Of a stretch of 8,491 nucleotides of DNA, positions 1 through 6,630 are shown piece by piece. Made by a program: the position numbers and the translations under genes. The first letter of the stretch is position 1. Each line of letters begins with the position of its first letter. The DNA comes from JBIIJL01 sp044233795 (GTDB taxonomy: Bacteria > Pseudomonadota > Gammaproteobacteria > Legionellales > Legionellaceae). The stretch lies in the NCBI GenBank assembly GCA_044233795.1, contig JBIIJL010000082.1, positions 1 through 8,491 of the forward strand, read 5' to 3'. The notes beneath the pieces were generated by a model. The model was not told the origin of the DNA. It saw only the letters and a list, made by a program, of their open reading frames with translations, and ran no database searches.

Positions 1-6
1 CATGAT

Positions 7-2079
7 GTGACAAGCTCTCTTGATAACCCCCAATACTATATCAACCGTGAATTCACGGCCTTAGCTTTTAATGAACGAGTACTGCAGTTGGCAGAGGATG
101 AACGGTTGCCTATCCTTGAGCGCATGCGTTACTTGTGTATTTTTAGCAACAATTTAGATGAGTTTTTTGAAATTCGCATCGCAGGATTAAAAGAAATTTT
201 AGTAACATCATCTGGGAGAGCAAGCATTGACGGGCTCTCCACTGAAAATATTTTAACTGAATTGGGCAAAAGAATTCATACCCTCGTTGATAAACTCTAC
301 ATTATCTTCAACAAGAAATTGCTTCCTGCCTTAACAGAGAAAAGCATCTATTTTCTTCCCGTAGAAAATTGGACTGACGACATGCAGCTTTGGGCAAAAC
401 ATTATTTTAAAAACGAAATTTTACCCATAGTAAGCCCAATTGCACTGGATTTAGCGCACCCTTTCCCAAGGCTATTTAATAAAAGTATGAATTTTCTTGT
501 ATCGCTGAGTGGCACAGATGCTTTCGATCGGAATATTAAATATGCAGTCGTTCATGCACCTCGTACATTGCCAAGGATTATTCATCTTCCCTCTGAGCTT
601 TGTGCTGATGGCGAGTACTTTGTCTACCTTTCTTCCATTATAAAAGCTCACATCAGCAGTTTTTTTCCAGGCATGGAGATAGATGGTTGCTATTCTTTTC
701 GATTAACGCGCAACAGTGATTTACTTTTACAAGAAGAGGAAGTGGAGGATTTAGCAGCTGCCGTGCAACGCGAGTTATTTTCAAGAGATTATGGGCATGT
801 TGTGAGGCTTGAGATTGACAAGCATTGCCCTGATAGTATCATTGATTTTTTGTTACAAAAATTTCATTTACACCATGATGATGTTTATTACTGCGATGGT
901 CCCGTCAATTTACAGCGCTTTCTAACAACCATCAATAAAATCAATCGGCCGGATTTAAATTTTCCTACTTACCTACCACAATATCCTATGTTTTCTAGGA
1001 TAAAGCGAAGTTTGTTCAGCGTTATAGATGAGCAAGATATTCTGCTGCACCATCCCTTTCAAAGCTATGATCTCGTCATCGATTTTGTCAGGGAAGCTGC
1101 CAGTGATCACCGCGTAATGGCTATCAAGCAAACACTGTACCGCACACATTTTAATTCAATTATGGTTCAAGCACTGGTTGAGGCTGCCAGATCAGGCAAA
1201 GAAGTAACCGCTGTAATTGAACTAAGAGCTCGTTTTGACGAAGAGTCAAATCTGAAACTTGCGAATCGCCTTCACGAAGCAGGTGTTCTAGTCCTTTACG
1301 GCGTTGTCGGATTTAAAACTCATGCCAAAATGACGTTGGTCGTTCGCCGCGTCCATGGAAAACTAAAACGCTATGCTCACGTGGGGACAGGGAATTATCA
1401 CGAACAAACAGCAAAACAATATACAGACTTTGGTCTGCTCACAGCCAACCGTGCCATCAGTGGCGATATACAAACCATCTTTCAGCAGCTTACAGGGCTT
1501 GGTAGGACCATTAAACTAAAAGAGCTTTGCCATTCACCGTTTACTTTACAAAAAAATCTACTTCAGTTAATTCACCAATCTCGCAATAATGCACTTTCTG
1601 GTAATGATAGCGAGATCATGCTAAAGGTGAATGGTCTTACTGACCTCAGCATCATTCAAGCGCTTTATCTTGCTTCGCAAGCTGGTGTCAAAATAAATCT
1701 AATTGTCAGAAGTTTATGCTGTTTGCGTCCCAAAATTAAGGGAATTTCTGATAACATCAGAGTTTTTTCAATTGTTGGGCGATTTCTTGAGCACCACCGA
1801 GTTTTCTATTTTCGCAACAATAAGGAAGAGCGTTTCTTTTGCTCAAGTGCAGATCTCATGGAGCGTAATTTGTATCACCGTATCGAAGTGATGTTCCCTA
1901 TTTTGGATACTCTGTGTTGCCAACGGATAAAAAGAGATATTATTAAAAATTATTTAAAGGACAACCGAGATACTTGGGAAATGCAAAGTGATGGCACTTA
2001 CAAACCCTCAAGGAATGGCCCTTATAGCGCCCAGGAAACGCTGATGGCAATCTATGAGGAACCCCAACAACATCATTAA
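7..2079 (+). CDS. ppk1: Polyphosphate kinase 1 (PPK1)
   Basis: Reversibly transfers the terminal phosphate of ATP onto long-chain inorganic polyphosphate, used for stress survival and phosphate storage. At 690 residues it matches the usual length (E. coli about 688). All four PPK1 domains appear present: N-terminal domain (about 1-105, with FSNNLDEFFEIR near 46-57), head domain (about 106-315), and two PLD-like catalytic domains (about 320-500 and 505-690). The autophosphorylated histidine is H439 in KTHAKM; H458 (AHVGTGNYH) and H596 (FLEHHR) match the other conserved catalytic histidines, each offset by four from E. coli numbering. The usual LSWLxFN motif near the N-terminus reads FTALAFN here, losing the conserved Trp. 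The start used is GTG, but the frame is open to the window edge two codons upstream, so the true start may lie outside. It converges on epmB. Confidence 0.96.
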   Translation: MTSSLDNPQYYINREFTALAFNERVLQLAEDERLPILERMRYLCIFSNNLDEFFEIRIAGLKEILVTSSGRASIDGLSTENILTELGKRIHTLVDKLYIIFNKKLLPALTEKSIYFLPVENWTDDMQLWAKHYFKNEILPIVSPIALDLAHPFPRLFNKSMNFLVSLSGTDAFDRNIKYAVVHAPRTLPRIIHLPSELCADGEYFVYLSSIIKAHISSFFPGMEIDGCYSFRLTRNSDLLLQEEEVEDLAAAVQRELFSRDYGHVVRLEIDKHCPDSIIDFLLQKFHLHHDDVYYCDGPVNLQRFLTTINKINRPDLNFPTYLPQYPMFSRIKRSLFSVIDEQDILLHHPFQSYDLVIDFVREAASDHRVMAIKQTLYRTHFNSIMVQALVEAARSGKEVTAVIELRARFDEESNLKLANRLHEAGVLVLYGVVGFKTHAKMTLVVRRVHGKLKRYAHVGTGNYHEQTAKQYTDFGLLTANRAISGDIQTIFQQLTGLGRTIKLKELCHSPFTLQKNLLQLIHQSRNNALSGNDSEIMLKVNGLTDLSIIQALYLASQAGVKINLIVRSLCCLRPKIKGISDNIRVFSIVGRFLEHHRVFYFRNNKEERFFCSSADLMERNLYHRIEVMFPILDTLCCQRIKRDIIKNYLKDNRDTWEMQSDGTYKPSRNGPYSAQETLMAIYEEPQQHH

Positions 2080-2107
2080 TTACTCGCTACTAAATAACCT
2101 ATATGAA

Positions 2108-2139
2108 CTTATCTGCTACCAAATTAATTAGCAGATAAG
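2108..2139. terminator. Hairpin between convergent ppk1 and epmB
   Basis: A perfect 11-bp inverted repeat, CTTATCTGCTA at 2108-2118 and its complement at 2129-2139, encloses a 10-base AT-rich loop. It lies 28 bases after the ppk1 stop, and its right arm includes the last codons of epmB, whose stop is at 2128-2130. There is no clear run of T on either side, so this is not a textbook intrinsic terminator. Its position between convergent genes suggests a bidirectional transcription end or 3'-end stabiliser. Confidence 0.5.
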
Positions 2140-3111
2140 CGTCTTAGATTTAGTAGCAATGCCCTCCTTTGCCAGACGAGGAACCAAATAACCTGGCAGC
2201 ATCTCCTGCAATCGCTGAAAAATGGCCAATGCATCTTTTTCAAGAACTTCAAAATGACGAGCGCCTTGTACCTTATCAAGAAGGTGCAAATAATAGGGCA
2301 GAATGCCCGCAGAAAATAACTTTTCGGAAAGATGTGCCAACACCTCAGAGCTATCATTCACTGACGCCAACAATACCGATTGATTAAGCACATGACAACC
2401 CGCATGTTTAAGTGCCGTCACCGCATTTGCTAAGTGAATATCAATTTCATTGGGATGATTGATGTGTAACACCACAACTTTTGATAACGGCAACGCTTTG
2501 AGGCAATCAATGAGGCCCTGATGAACTCGCTCGGGCAAGACCACAGGTAACCGGGTGTGAATGCGAAGCGTTCTAATGTGACTGATTGAAGATAACTCAT
2601 GAAACAACGTATCAAGCACCCCATCCGCTGCAAGGAGTGGGTCCCCGCCACTCAAAATCACTTCATGTATGCTCGGATCACGTTGAATATAATCTAAAAC
2701 AGGTTGCCATCCACCTCTACCAGGATTGTTATCTTGGTAAGGAAAATGTCTTCTGAAACAGTAACGACAATTGATTGCACAAGCTCCAGCAACCGTTAAC
2801 AGAACGCGGCCTCGGTATTTATGGATAAGTCCAGGCAATGGATTCACTGAGGACTCTTGAAGAGGATCTTTGACAAAATCGCCTTGCACCTGCATTTCCT
2901 CTTGAACAGGTAGTACCTGCAACAAGAGAGGATCGGAAGGATCTCCTGGCAGCATCTTCTCTGCAAAAGCTCGTGGCACACGGGTTTTAAATTGTTGGTG
3001 CGCGCTTTCATCCGCGAGGGTCTTTGGAAGCCCTAAAAACAGAAGCAAGTCGCTTGCTGATGAAAAACCTTCAGCCAATTTTTTTTGCCAACCAGACATT
3101 GATTCTCGCAT
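2128..3111 (-). CDS. epmB: EF-P-(R)-beta-lysylation lysine 2,3-aminomutase EpmB (YjeK)
   Basis: Radical SAM, PLP-dependent enzyme that converts (S)-alpha-lysine to (R)-beta-lysine, which EpmA then attaches to Lys34 of EF-P. The 327 residues compare with 342 in E. coli YjeK. The iron-sulfur motif CxxxCxxC is at C111, C115 and C118, followed by FRRHFPY, a family signature. SGGDPL (154-159) follows. The PLP-binding lysine is best matched by K323 in SKT near the C-terminus; the nine-residue offset from E. coli is the same as for the cysteines. The protein ends only four residues after it, so the C-terminal tail is shorter than in E. coli. The start at 3111 (ATG) has a weak ribosome site; an in-frame ATG at 3099 (MSGWQK) is an alternative. 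It is divergent from efp, its pathway target. epmA is not in the window. Confidence 0.95.
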   Translation of the reverse strand: MRESMSGWQKKLAEGFSSASDLLLFLGLPKTLADESAHQQFKTRVPRAFAEKMLPGDPSDPLLLQVLPVQEEMQVQGDFVKDPLQESSVNPLPGLIHKYRGRVLLTVAGACAINCRYCFRRHFPYQDNNPGRGGWQPVLDYIQRDPSIHEVILSGGDPLLAADGVLDTLFHELSSISHIRTLRIHTRLPVVLPERVHQGLIDCLKALPLSKVVVLHINHPNEIDIHLANAVTALKHAGCHVLNQSVLLASVNDSSEVLAHLSEKLFSAGILPYYLHLLDKVQGARHFEVLEKDALAIFQRLQEMLPGYLVPRLAKEGIATKSKTLIC

Positions 3112-3140
3112 TCATTTTACTTACTTGGTAAACTGCACGG

Positions 3141-3169
3141 ACTCTAACGAAAATGTCACAAAATCTCAA
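3141..3169 (-). promoter_or_regulatory. Candidate epmB promoter
   Basis: On the minus strand, TTGAGA (3164-3169, five of six consensus matches) and TAGAGT (3141-3146, four of six) are separated by 17 bases. Transcription would begin about 23 bases before the epmB ATG. The site lies in the short gap shared with efp, so the two genes may affect each other's expression. I found no equally convincing efp promoter on the plus strand. Confidence 0.45.
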
Positions 3170-3182
3170 CCCTGGAGCACAA

Positions 3183-3752
3183 ATGGCAATCTACAGCACC
3201 AATGAACTTAAAAATGGCCTCAAAGTCATGGTTGATAATGCACCATGTAATATTGTTGATTGTGAATTTGTAAAACCAGGCAAGGGGCAAGCCTTTACCC
3301 GCGTTAAAATCCGCAATCTCAAAACCGGACGGGTTGTCGAGCGTACCTACAAGGCGAATGAGTCTTTGCCCTCTGCTGATGTCGTTGATGTTGAAATGCA
3401 ATATCTCTATAGCGATGGCGAACAATGGCACTTTATGGTCACTGAAAACTTTGAGCAATACGCAGCCAGCCCCGCAGCTGTCGAAGAAGCGGCACAATGG
3501 TTAAAAGAACAAGATATGTGTATTGTGACCTTATGGAACAACGAACCTTTATTAGTGATGCCTCCCACCTTTGTCGTTCTTGCAATCACTGAAACCGACC
3601 CTGGCCTTAAAGGAGACACTTCAGGCGGCGGCGGAAAGCCTGCAACCTTGGAAACCGGTGCTGTCGTTAGAGTACCTTTGTTTGTTCAAACAGGGGAGCT
3701 TATTAAAGTAGATACCCGCAAAGGAGAATATGTATCTAGGGCTAAAGAATAG
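3183..3752 (+). CDS. efp: Elongation factor P (EF-P)
   Basis: Binds the ribosome between the P and E sites and rescues stalling at consecutive prolines. The protein is 189 residues, the normal family length, with the three expected domains: KOW-like (about 1-64), OB (about 65-128) and C-terminal (about 129-189). The modified-lysine loop KPGKGQAF places K34 exactly at the E. coli position, consistent with beta-lysylation through the EpmB encoded next door. The C-terminal signature region DPGLKGDT...GGKPATLETGAVVRVPLF is intact. The frame is open from an ATG at 3153, but the start at 3183 (MAIYST) is chosen because it fits the family and has GGAG at 3174-3177, five bases upstream. A hairpin lies just after the stop. 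Confidence 0.98.
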   Translation: MAIYSTNELKNGLKVMVDNAPCNIVDCEFVKPGKGQAFTRVKIRNLKTGRVVERTYKANESLPSADVVDVEMQYLYSDGEQWHFMVTENFEQYAASPAAVEEAAQWLKEQDMCIVTLWNNEPLLVMPPTFVVLAITETDPGLKGDTSGGGGKPATLETGAVVRVPLFVQTGELIKVDTRKGEYVSRAKE

Positions 3753-3754
3753 CG

Positions 3755-3784
3755 GATAACCAGATTCACTTTCATCTGGTTATC
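3755..3784. terminator. Bidirectional hairpin after efp
   Basis: A perfect 11-bp inverted repeat, GATAACCAGAT at 3755-3765 and ATCTGGTTATC at 3774-3784, has an 8-base loop. It begins three bases after the efp stop and ends ten bases before the stop of the convergent lipoprotein gene. There is no strong T run downstream on the plus strand. Its symmetry and position fit a shared terminator for the two genes. Confidence 0.65.
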
Positions 3785-3793
3785 ATCAAATCA

Positions 3794-4123
3794 TTATCTA
3801 GATCTTGCCCCAGACTCCTTCTCAGTAGCTCTGCCAGCATAGTTGCCTACCCCGGCGATACCATAAAAGGACCGAGGCCAGAAACCGCCATCTCGATAGC
3901 CTGGAGCATAGTAGCTTGATGTCCAGCCACCATATCCGCGGTAGGTACCAAATCCACTATCTGCTGTATTTGGACCGTAAACCACGGTATACCCAGTATA
4001 GTTTTTGTAATCTGGGTATTGAGCAAAATTCGGATCATCGAAGGACGACGTATCCACGCGCGTACAACCCAGAACTATTGTAAATGGTAGTATCGTAAAG
4101 AAAGTCTTCAATTTGTTTTTCAT
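3794..4123 (-). CDS. Small Gly/Tyr-rich lipoprotein of unknown function
   Basis: Short exported protein of 109 residues. It begins with a lysine-rich segment (MKNKLK), then a hydrophobic stretch, then the lipobox IVLGC with the lipidated cysteine at C20, so a signal-peptidase-II lipoprotein is predicted. The residue after the Cys is Thr, which in E. coli-type sorting favours the outer membrane. The mature part is rich in Tyr, Gly, Ser and Pro, with no motif I can name, and ends in a charged tail. The frame extends to a GTG at 4129, but ATG at 4123 is preferred because AAGGA at 4131-4135 sits seven bases before it. The gene is 71 bases after the metallohydrolase-like gene and has its own candidate promoter. 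Function unknown. Confidence 0.78.
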   Translation of the reverse strand: MKNKLKTFFTILPFTIVLGCTRVDTSSFDDPNFAQYPDYKNYTGYTVVYGPNTADSGFGTYRGYGGWTSSYYAPGYRDGGFWPRSFYGIAGVGNYAGRATEKESGARSR

Positions 4124-4142
4124 TGCCACATCCTTGCAATAC

Positions 4143-4179
4143 CCTTATTAGTGAGTATGGGATCTGATTTTTAATAAGG
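4143..4179. repeat. 8-bp inverted repeat around the lipoprotein promoter
   Basis: CCTTATTA (4143-4150) and its exact complement TAATAAGG (4172-4179) are separated by 21 bases. The right arm overlaps the proposed -35 box and the left arm overlaps the proposed transcription start. This is the layout expected of paired operator half-sites, but an AT-rich 8-bp match could be chance. Confidence 0.35.
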
Positions 4180-4182
4180 CAA
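4154..4182 (-). promoter_or_regulatory. Candidate promoter of the small lipoprotein gene
   Basis: On the minus strand, TTGCCT (4177-4182) and CATACT (4154-4159), each four of six to consensus, are 17 bases apart. Transcription would begin near 4147, giving a leader of about 24 bases that contains the AAGGA ribosome site. Inverted repeat arms overlap the -35 box and the start region. Confidence 0.4.
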
Positions 4183-4194
4183 GTTTGAGATAGC

Positions 4195-4902
4195 TTATGC
4201 GTGTTTAAGCATCTTGATTTGTTTATGCAATTGGTCGTAACCTGCTTCAACATTGACGTATCTTCGTTTAGCTAAAAAAACCGACAACGACCCATCATCT
4301 GTTGGATGGCGCGCTTGCAACACACTATTGTATTTTTCGTGCTTTAAACGACGGTAATCAGCCCTTCTAGTAACCACAAAAAAGTTTCGGTAATACTGTC
4401 GCCTATTGTGATACAAGGCCCTGGTGTCTTTCGCCAGCGCATGACCTGGCAAATAATATTTCAGCGAATAAGATTCATTATTATGTGCTGCGATAATTTT
4501 ACCGCTCCCTAATAGCGCTTTGATAACACGAGATAATTTTTTTACTTCCCTCGCAGCAGTTTTTGAATAGGGACCAAATTCCAGCAAGGATTGTTTAATT
4601 CCATGATCGGTAAAAATACGGTTAGGATCAAATTCATAGCGTTTTTTATTATAATAGAAAACAATATTCCTACCCCCAGGGTGACTGAGCGTCAACACAC
4701 GACCTCCACGAGCATAAGCAACTACTTTAGCGGCACTAAGTGCTGTGGTCTCATTTTGATGCAAATGAACGTAGGTAGCACCTCTACCATAACGATACTC
4801 TTTAACAATAATCTGGGTTTGTCCAAGCACGACAACATGTTTTGCAGCATCGGCTGAAGTTATCATGAGGCATACCAACAACAACACCCATTTTATGCCC
4901 AT
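4195..4902 (-). CDS. Predicted periplasmic metallohydrolase-like protein (M14/aspartoacylase-type motifs)
   Basis: Exported protein of 235 residues with no firm family name from me. A signal peptide is clear: MGIKW, a hydrophobic core, then ADA, with cleavage expected after A19 or A20. The mature part carries H48-Q-N-E51, DPNR at 92-95 followed by IF, H140 in AAHNN, and E219 in NVEAG. This order of HxxE, (D)xNR, His and late Glu is the zinc-ligand, substrate-Arg and general-base pattern of M14 carboxypeptidases and of AstE/aspartoacylase proteins, whose HGNE and D-x-NR motifs are close analogues. A metal-dependent amidase or peptidase acting in the periplasm, perhaps on peptidoglycan, is an inference. 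The segment DDGSLSVFL (202-210) also looks conserved in character. The frame extends to ATG 4932 and TTG 4959; 4902 is chosen for the compact signal peptide and an AGG seven bases upstream. The lipoprotein gene follows on the same strand. Confidence 0.75.
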   Translation of the reverse strand: MGIKWVLLLVCLMITSADAAKHVVVLGQTQIIVKEYRYGRGATYVHLHQNETTALSAAKVVAYARGGRVLTLSHPGGRNIVFYYNKKRYEFDPNRIFTDHGIKQSLLEFGPYSKTAAREVKKLSRVIKALLGSGKIIAAHNNESYSLKYYLPGHALAKDTRALYHNRRQYYRNFFVVTRRADYRRLKHEKYNSVLQARHPTDDGSLSVFLAKRRYVNVEAGYDQLHKQIKMLKHA

Positions 4903-4980
4903 TGCAAAACCTACTGGTTGAAATTTAGACATTCTATCTCGAACGCATGCTATTTTCAAGCGCTTCCGGTACGAAAGGTT

Positions 4981-5009
4981 CAGATACAGGCAATGATATT
5001 TCGAGTCAA
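4981..5009 (-). promoter_or_regulatory. Candidate promoter of the metallohydrolase-like gene
   Basis: On the minus strand, TTGACT (5004-5009, five of six) is followed after 17 bases by TATCTG (4981-4986, three of six). A better -10 sequence, TATCAT (4993-4998), lies inside the same stretch but lacks a good -35 partner. Transcription would begin about 70 bases before the chosen start, or about 40 before ATG 4932. Confidence 0.3.
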
Positions 5010-5245
5010 TGAGCCGTAATATTCATTTAAAGCGGCGACGTATGCCATGCATTAGGTTCGCTGTACAAAGACAGATATACACACAACATGTCAAAACAGT
5101 CTCCTTGTCATTATGTTTGATTTTGGTTCATGTGAAAAAATCATTGCCTATGTGTTTAATAATAGACCATTTATAAAGAAGTATCGATATGATATTCGAA
5201 AATTAGTTGAGATTCCTAAGGTTGTTCATCTTAGGGCAATGATAT
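4989..5245. repeat. Three copies of GGCAATGA in the divergent intergenic region
   Basis: GGCAATGATAT occurs exactly at 4989-4999 and 5235-5245 on the plus strand. A third 8-base copy of the core, GGCAATGA, is on the minus strand at 5141-5148. The two outer copies overlap the candidate promoters of the two divergent genes. Confidence 0.5.
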
Positions 5246-5248
5246 GAT
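5222..5248 (+). promoter_or_regulatory. Candidate extended -10 promoter of the amino-acid-binding protein gene
   Basis: TGATATGAT at 5240-5248 fits an extended -10 element (TG, one base, then TATGAT with five of six matches). A weak -35, TTGTTC (5222-5227), lies 15 bases upstream of TATGAT. The leader to the ATG at 5342 would be roughly 87 bases. The second GGCAATGATAT copy overlaps the -10. Confidence 0.35.
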
Positions 5249-5341
5249 CATCTAAATCATCGTAACAATCGACAAAAGAATCCAAATATGATCAAATACC
5301 GCTTTTCGATAATTACAACATACCCAACCCAAGGATTTAAA

Positions 5342-6073
5342 ATGAATCGACTATTCTGCTTAATGTTCCTGCTGATGCTTAATATTTCACATGCACAACA
5401 GGCTCTAACCATAGGCACTTCTGCACAAAATCCACCTTTTGCATCACTTGCTGACAAAAATGGCAATTTCTCTGGCTTTGATATCGACATCATGAGCGAA
5501 GTTTGCAATCAACTGAAAGTAACTTGCAAATTTGAACCCATCTTGTTCAATGACCTTTTTCCCGAATTATTAGCTCATAAAATAGACCTTGCCATTGCCG
5601 CAATTATTATTACGCCCTACCGACAAGAGCAGTTTCTCTTCAGCATCCCTTACCTCGCCAGCAATGCTCAATTTATGACCACAAGCCAGTCTGCGATTAC
5701 TACCTCTAAAGATATTATCAACAAACGTGTTGGCACAAGGCTCGGTACACCATTTAAGGCATTAGCACTGTCAATTTTCTCAAATTACATCAAGTCAGTT
5801 GATTACCCTGAAGTTGACGTCCTTGTAGATGGGCTGAACAACAAAGCAAGTGATATTGTGCTGATAGATGCGGTTTCCGCCAAAAGCTATTTCGCTAATA
5901 ACAGTTCAAAATATAAATTGGTAGGCGCCCCCATACCTGTAGGATATGGCTATGGGATCATGGCAAACCGCGATCAAGCTAAATTAGTAGGTCAAGTCAA
6001 TCAAGTATTGCGTCACATGATTATCGACGGTAGCTATTTGCGCATCTATAAACACTATTTTCCTGAGAATTAA
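5342..6073 (+). CDS. Periplasmic amino-acid-binding protein (SBP_bac_3 family, ArtJ/HisJ-like)
   Basis: Solute-binding protein of a polar amino-acid ABC importer, 243 residues. A signal peptide (MNRLF, hydrophobic core, SHA) is cleaved before QQALTIG, with no lipobox, so the protein should be free in the periplasm. Family marks include GTSAQNPPF (25-33), GFDIDIMSEVC (45-55), and ITPYRQEQFLFSIPYL (90-105), where R94 is expected to hold the ligand carboxylate. D176 in LIDAVSA is expected to hold the amino group. C55 and C62 match the short disulfide loop of HisJ/LAO-type proteins. This pattern suggests arginine, lysine or histidine as ligand, but the sequence alone does not settle it. The start at 5342 has AAGGA six bases upstream (5331-5335); an upstream ATG at 5288 would add 18 residues before the signal peptide. 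No permease or ATPase gene is adjacent, so it must use a transporter encoded elsewhere. It ends nine bases from the convergent yajQ. Confidence 0.9.
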   Translation: MNRLFCLMFLLMLNISHAQQALTIGTSAQNPPFASLADKNGNFSGFDIDIMSEVCNQLKVTCKFEPILFNDLFPELLAHKIDLAIAAIIITPYRQEQFLFSIPYLASNAQFMTTSQSAITTSKDIINKRVGTRLGTPFKALALSIFSNYIKSVDYPEVDVLVDGLNNKASDIVLIDAVSAKSYFANNSSKYKLVGAPIPVGYGYGIMANRDQAKLVGQVNQVLRHMIIDGSYLRIYKHYFPEN

Positions 6074-6082
6074 GGGTTCAGT

Positions 6083-6568
6083 TTAATCACGGAAATTATT
6101 AAATTGAAGGGGTAACTTGATTTCTGATTTTTTCAACATCGCGATGCAATCTTGAAGGTCATCGCGGTTTTTCCCCGTTACACGCACTTTGTCGCCCTGA
6201 ATAGAGGCCTGTGCTTTAAGCTTGGCATCTTTGATCAACTTGACAATATCCTTCCCTATAGGTTGATCAATACCTTGCTTAAACACCATAGTAAGCGAAT
6301 AGGTTTTCCCGCTATGTACCGGCTTATCCTCAATATCAATGCCTGCTGAGCTTACATTTCGCTTTGTGCAATGGTTACGAAATAAATCCTCCAATTGACG
6401 CACTTGAAAATCTGATTCTGAGGTTAAAGTAACGGTTAACTCTTTCTGTATAATAGTTGCAATAACACCCCTGAAGTCAAACCGTGTAGTCACCTCACGA
6501 TTAGCGTTCTCAACAGCGTGGCGCAATTCAACTTCGTTAATTTCTGAGACAATATCAAACGATGGCAT
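6083..6568 (-). CDS. yajQ: YajQ family nucleotide-binding protein (DUF520)
   Basis: Cytoplasmic protein of 161 residues, full length for the family (E. coli about 163). Some YajQ proteins bind cyclic di-GMP and affect transcription and virulence; others were reported to bind tRNA or GTP, so the role here is open. The family opening MPSFDIVSEIN, the TTRFDFRG segment (27-34), DIEDKPVHSGKTY (78-90), the KLIKDAKLKAQASIQGDKVRV region (109-129) and GKNRDDLQ (132-139) are all present. The ribosome site before the ATG is poor (only AGAA). A strong promoter overlaps the end of the upstream gene, so yajQ is probably transcribed on its own as well as by read-through. Its stop is nine bases from that of the convergent binding-protein gene. 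Confidence 0.95.
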   Translation of the reverse strand: MPSFDIVSEINEVELRHAVENANREVTTRFDFRGVIATIIQKELTVTLTSESDFQVRQLEDLFRNHCTKRNVSSAGIDIEDKPVHSGKTYSLTMVFKQGIDQPIGKDIVKLIKDAKLKAQASIQGDKVRVTGKNRDDLQDCIAMLKKSEIKLPLQFNNFRD

Positions 6569-6602
6569 AATTTTCTATATCAAATTAATTCGATTTAAAA
6601 CC

Positions 6603-6630
6603 ATTATAACGGACGTAATTGAATACTCAA
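6603..6630 (-). promoter_or_regulatory. Promoter of yajQ inside the end of the upstream gene
   Basis: On the minus strand, TTGAGT (6625-6630) and a perfect TATAAT (6603-6608) are 16 bases apart. The TATAAT contains the TAA stop of the amidotransferase gene. Transcription would begin near 6596, giving a leader of about 28 bases. It is the best promoter in the window by consensus. Confidence 0.6.

Larger units (their letters stand above)
4903..5341. other. Intergenic region between divergent exported-protein genes
   Basis: No convincing gene lies here, although the metallohydrolase-like gene could start as far upstream as 4932 or 4959. The region holds a candidate minus-strand promoter (4981-5009), a candidate plus-strand promoter (5222-5248), a 6-bp-stem hairpin CCTAAG/CTTAGG (5215-5220 with 5230-5235), and three copies of GGCAATGA in mixed orientation. 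A 44-codon open frame from ATG 5113 to 5247 lacks a ribosome site. Confidence 0.6.

Noticed and set aside
2169..2387. Open frames opposite epmB, efp and other genes
   Set aside because: They overlap clearly recognised genes in other frames and have no family features of their own.
3153..3182. Ten-codon N-terminal extension of EF-P from an upstream ATG
   Set aside because: EF-P proteins begin at the MAIYST position, and a ribosome site (GGAG) sits five bases before that ATG.
4124..4129. GTG start two codons upstream for the small lipoprotein
   Set aside because: The ATG at 4123 has AAGGA at ideal spacing; the GTG would lie too close to that site.
5113..5247. 44-codon plus-strand open frame in the intergenic region (begins MFDFGSCEK)
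   Set aside because: No Shine-Dalgarno sequence precedes the ATG, it overlaps a hairpin and the candidate promoter of the next gene, and I recognise no family. It could be a gene remnant but cannot be supported.
5288..5341. Eighteen-codon extension of the binding protein from ATG 5288
   Set aside because: It would place extra residues ahead of a complete signal peptide, and AAGGA points to the ATG at 5342.
5180..5341. ARG-box-like operator upstream of the ArtJ-like gene
   Set aside because: I looked for the two-half-site TGAAT/ATTCA pattern recognised by ArgR and found only isolated half-site resemblances.
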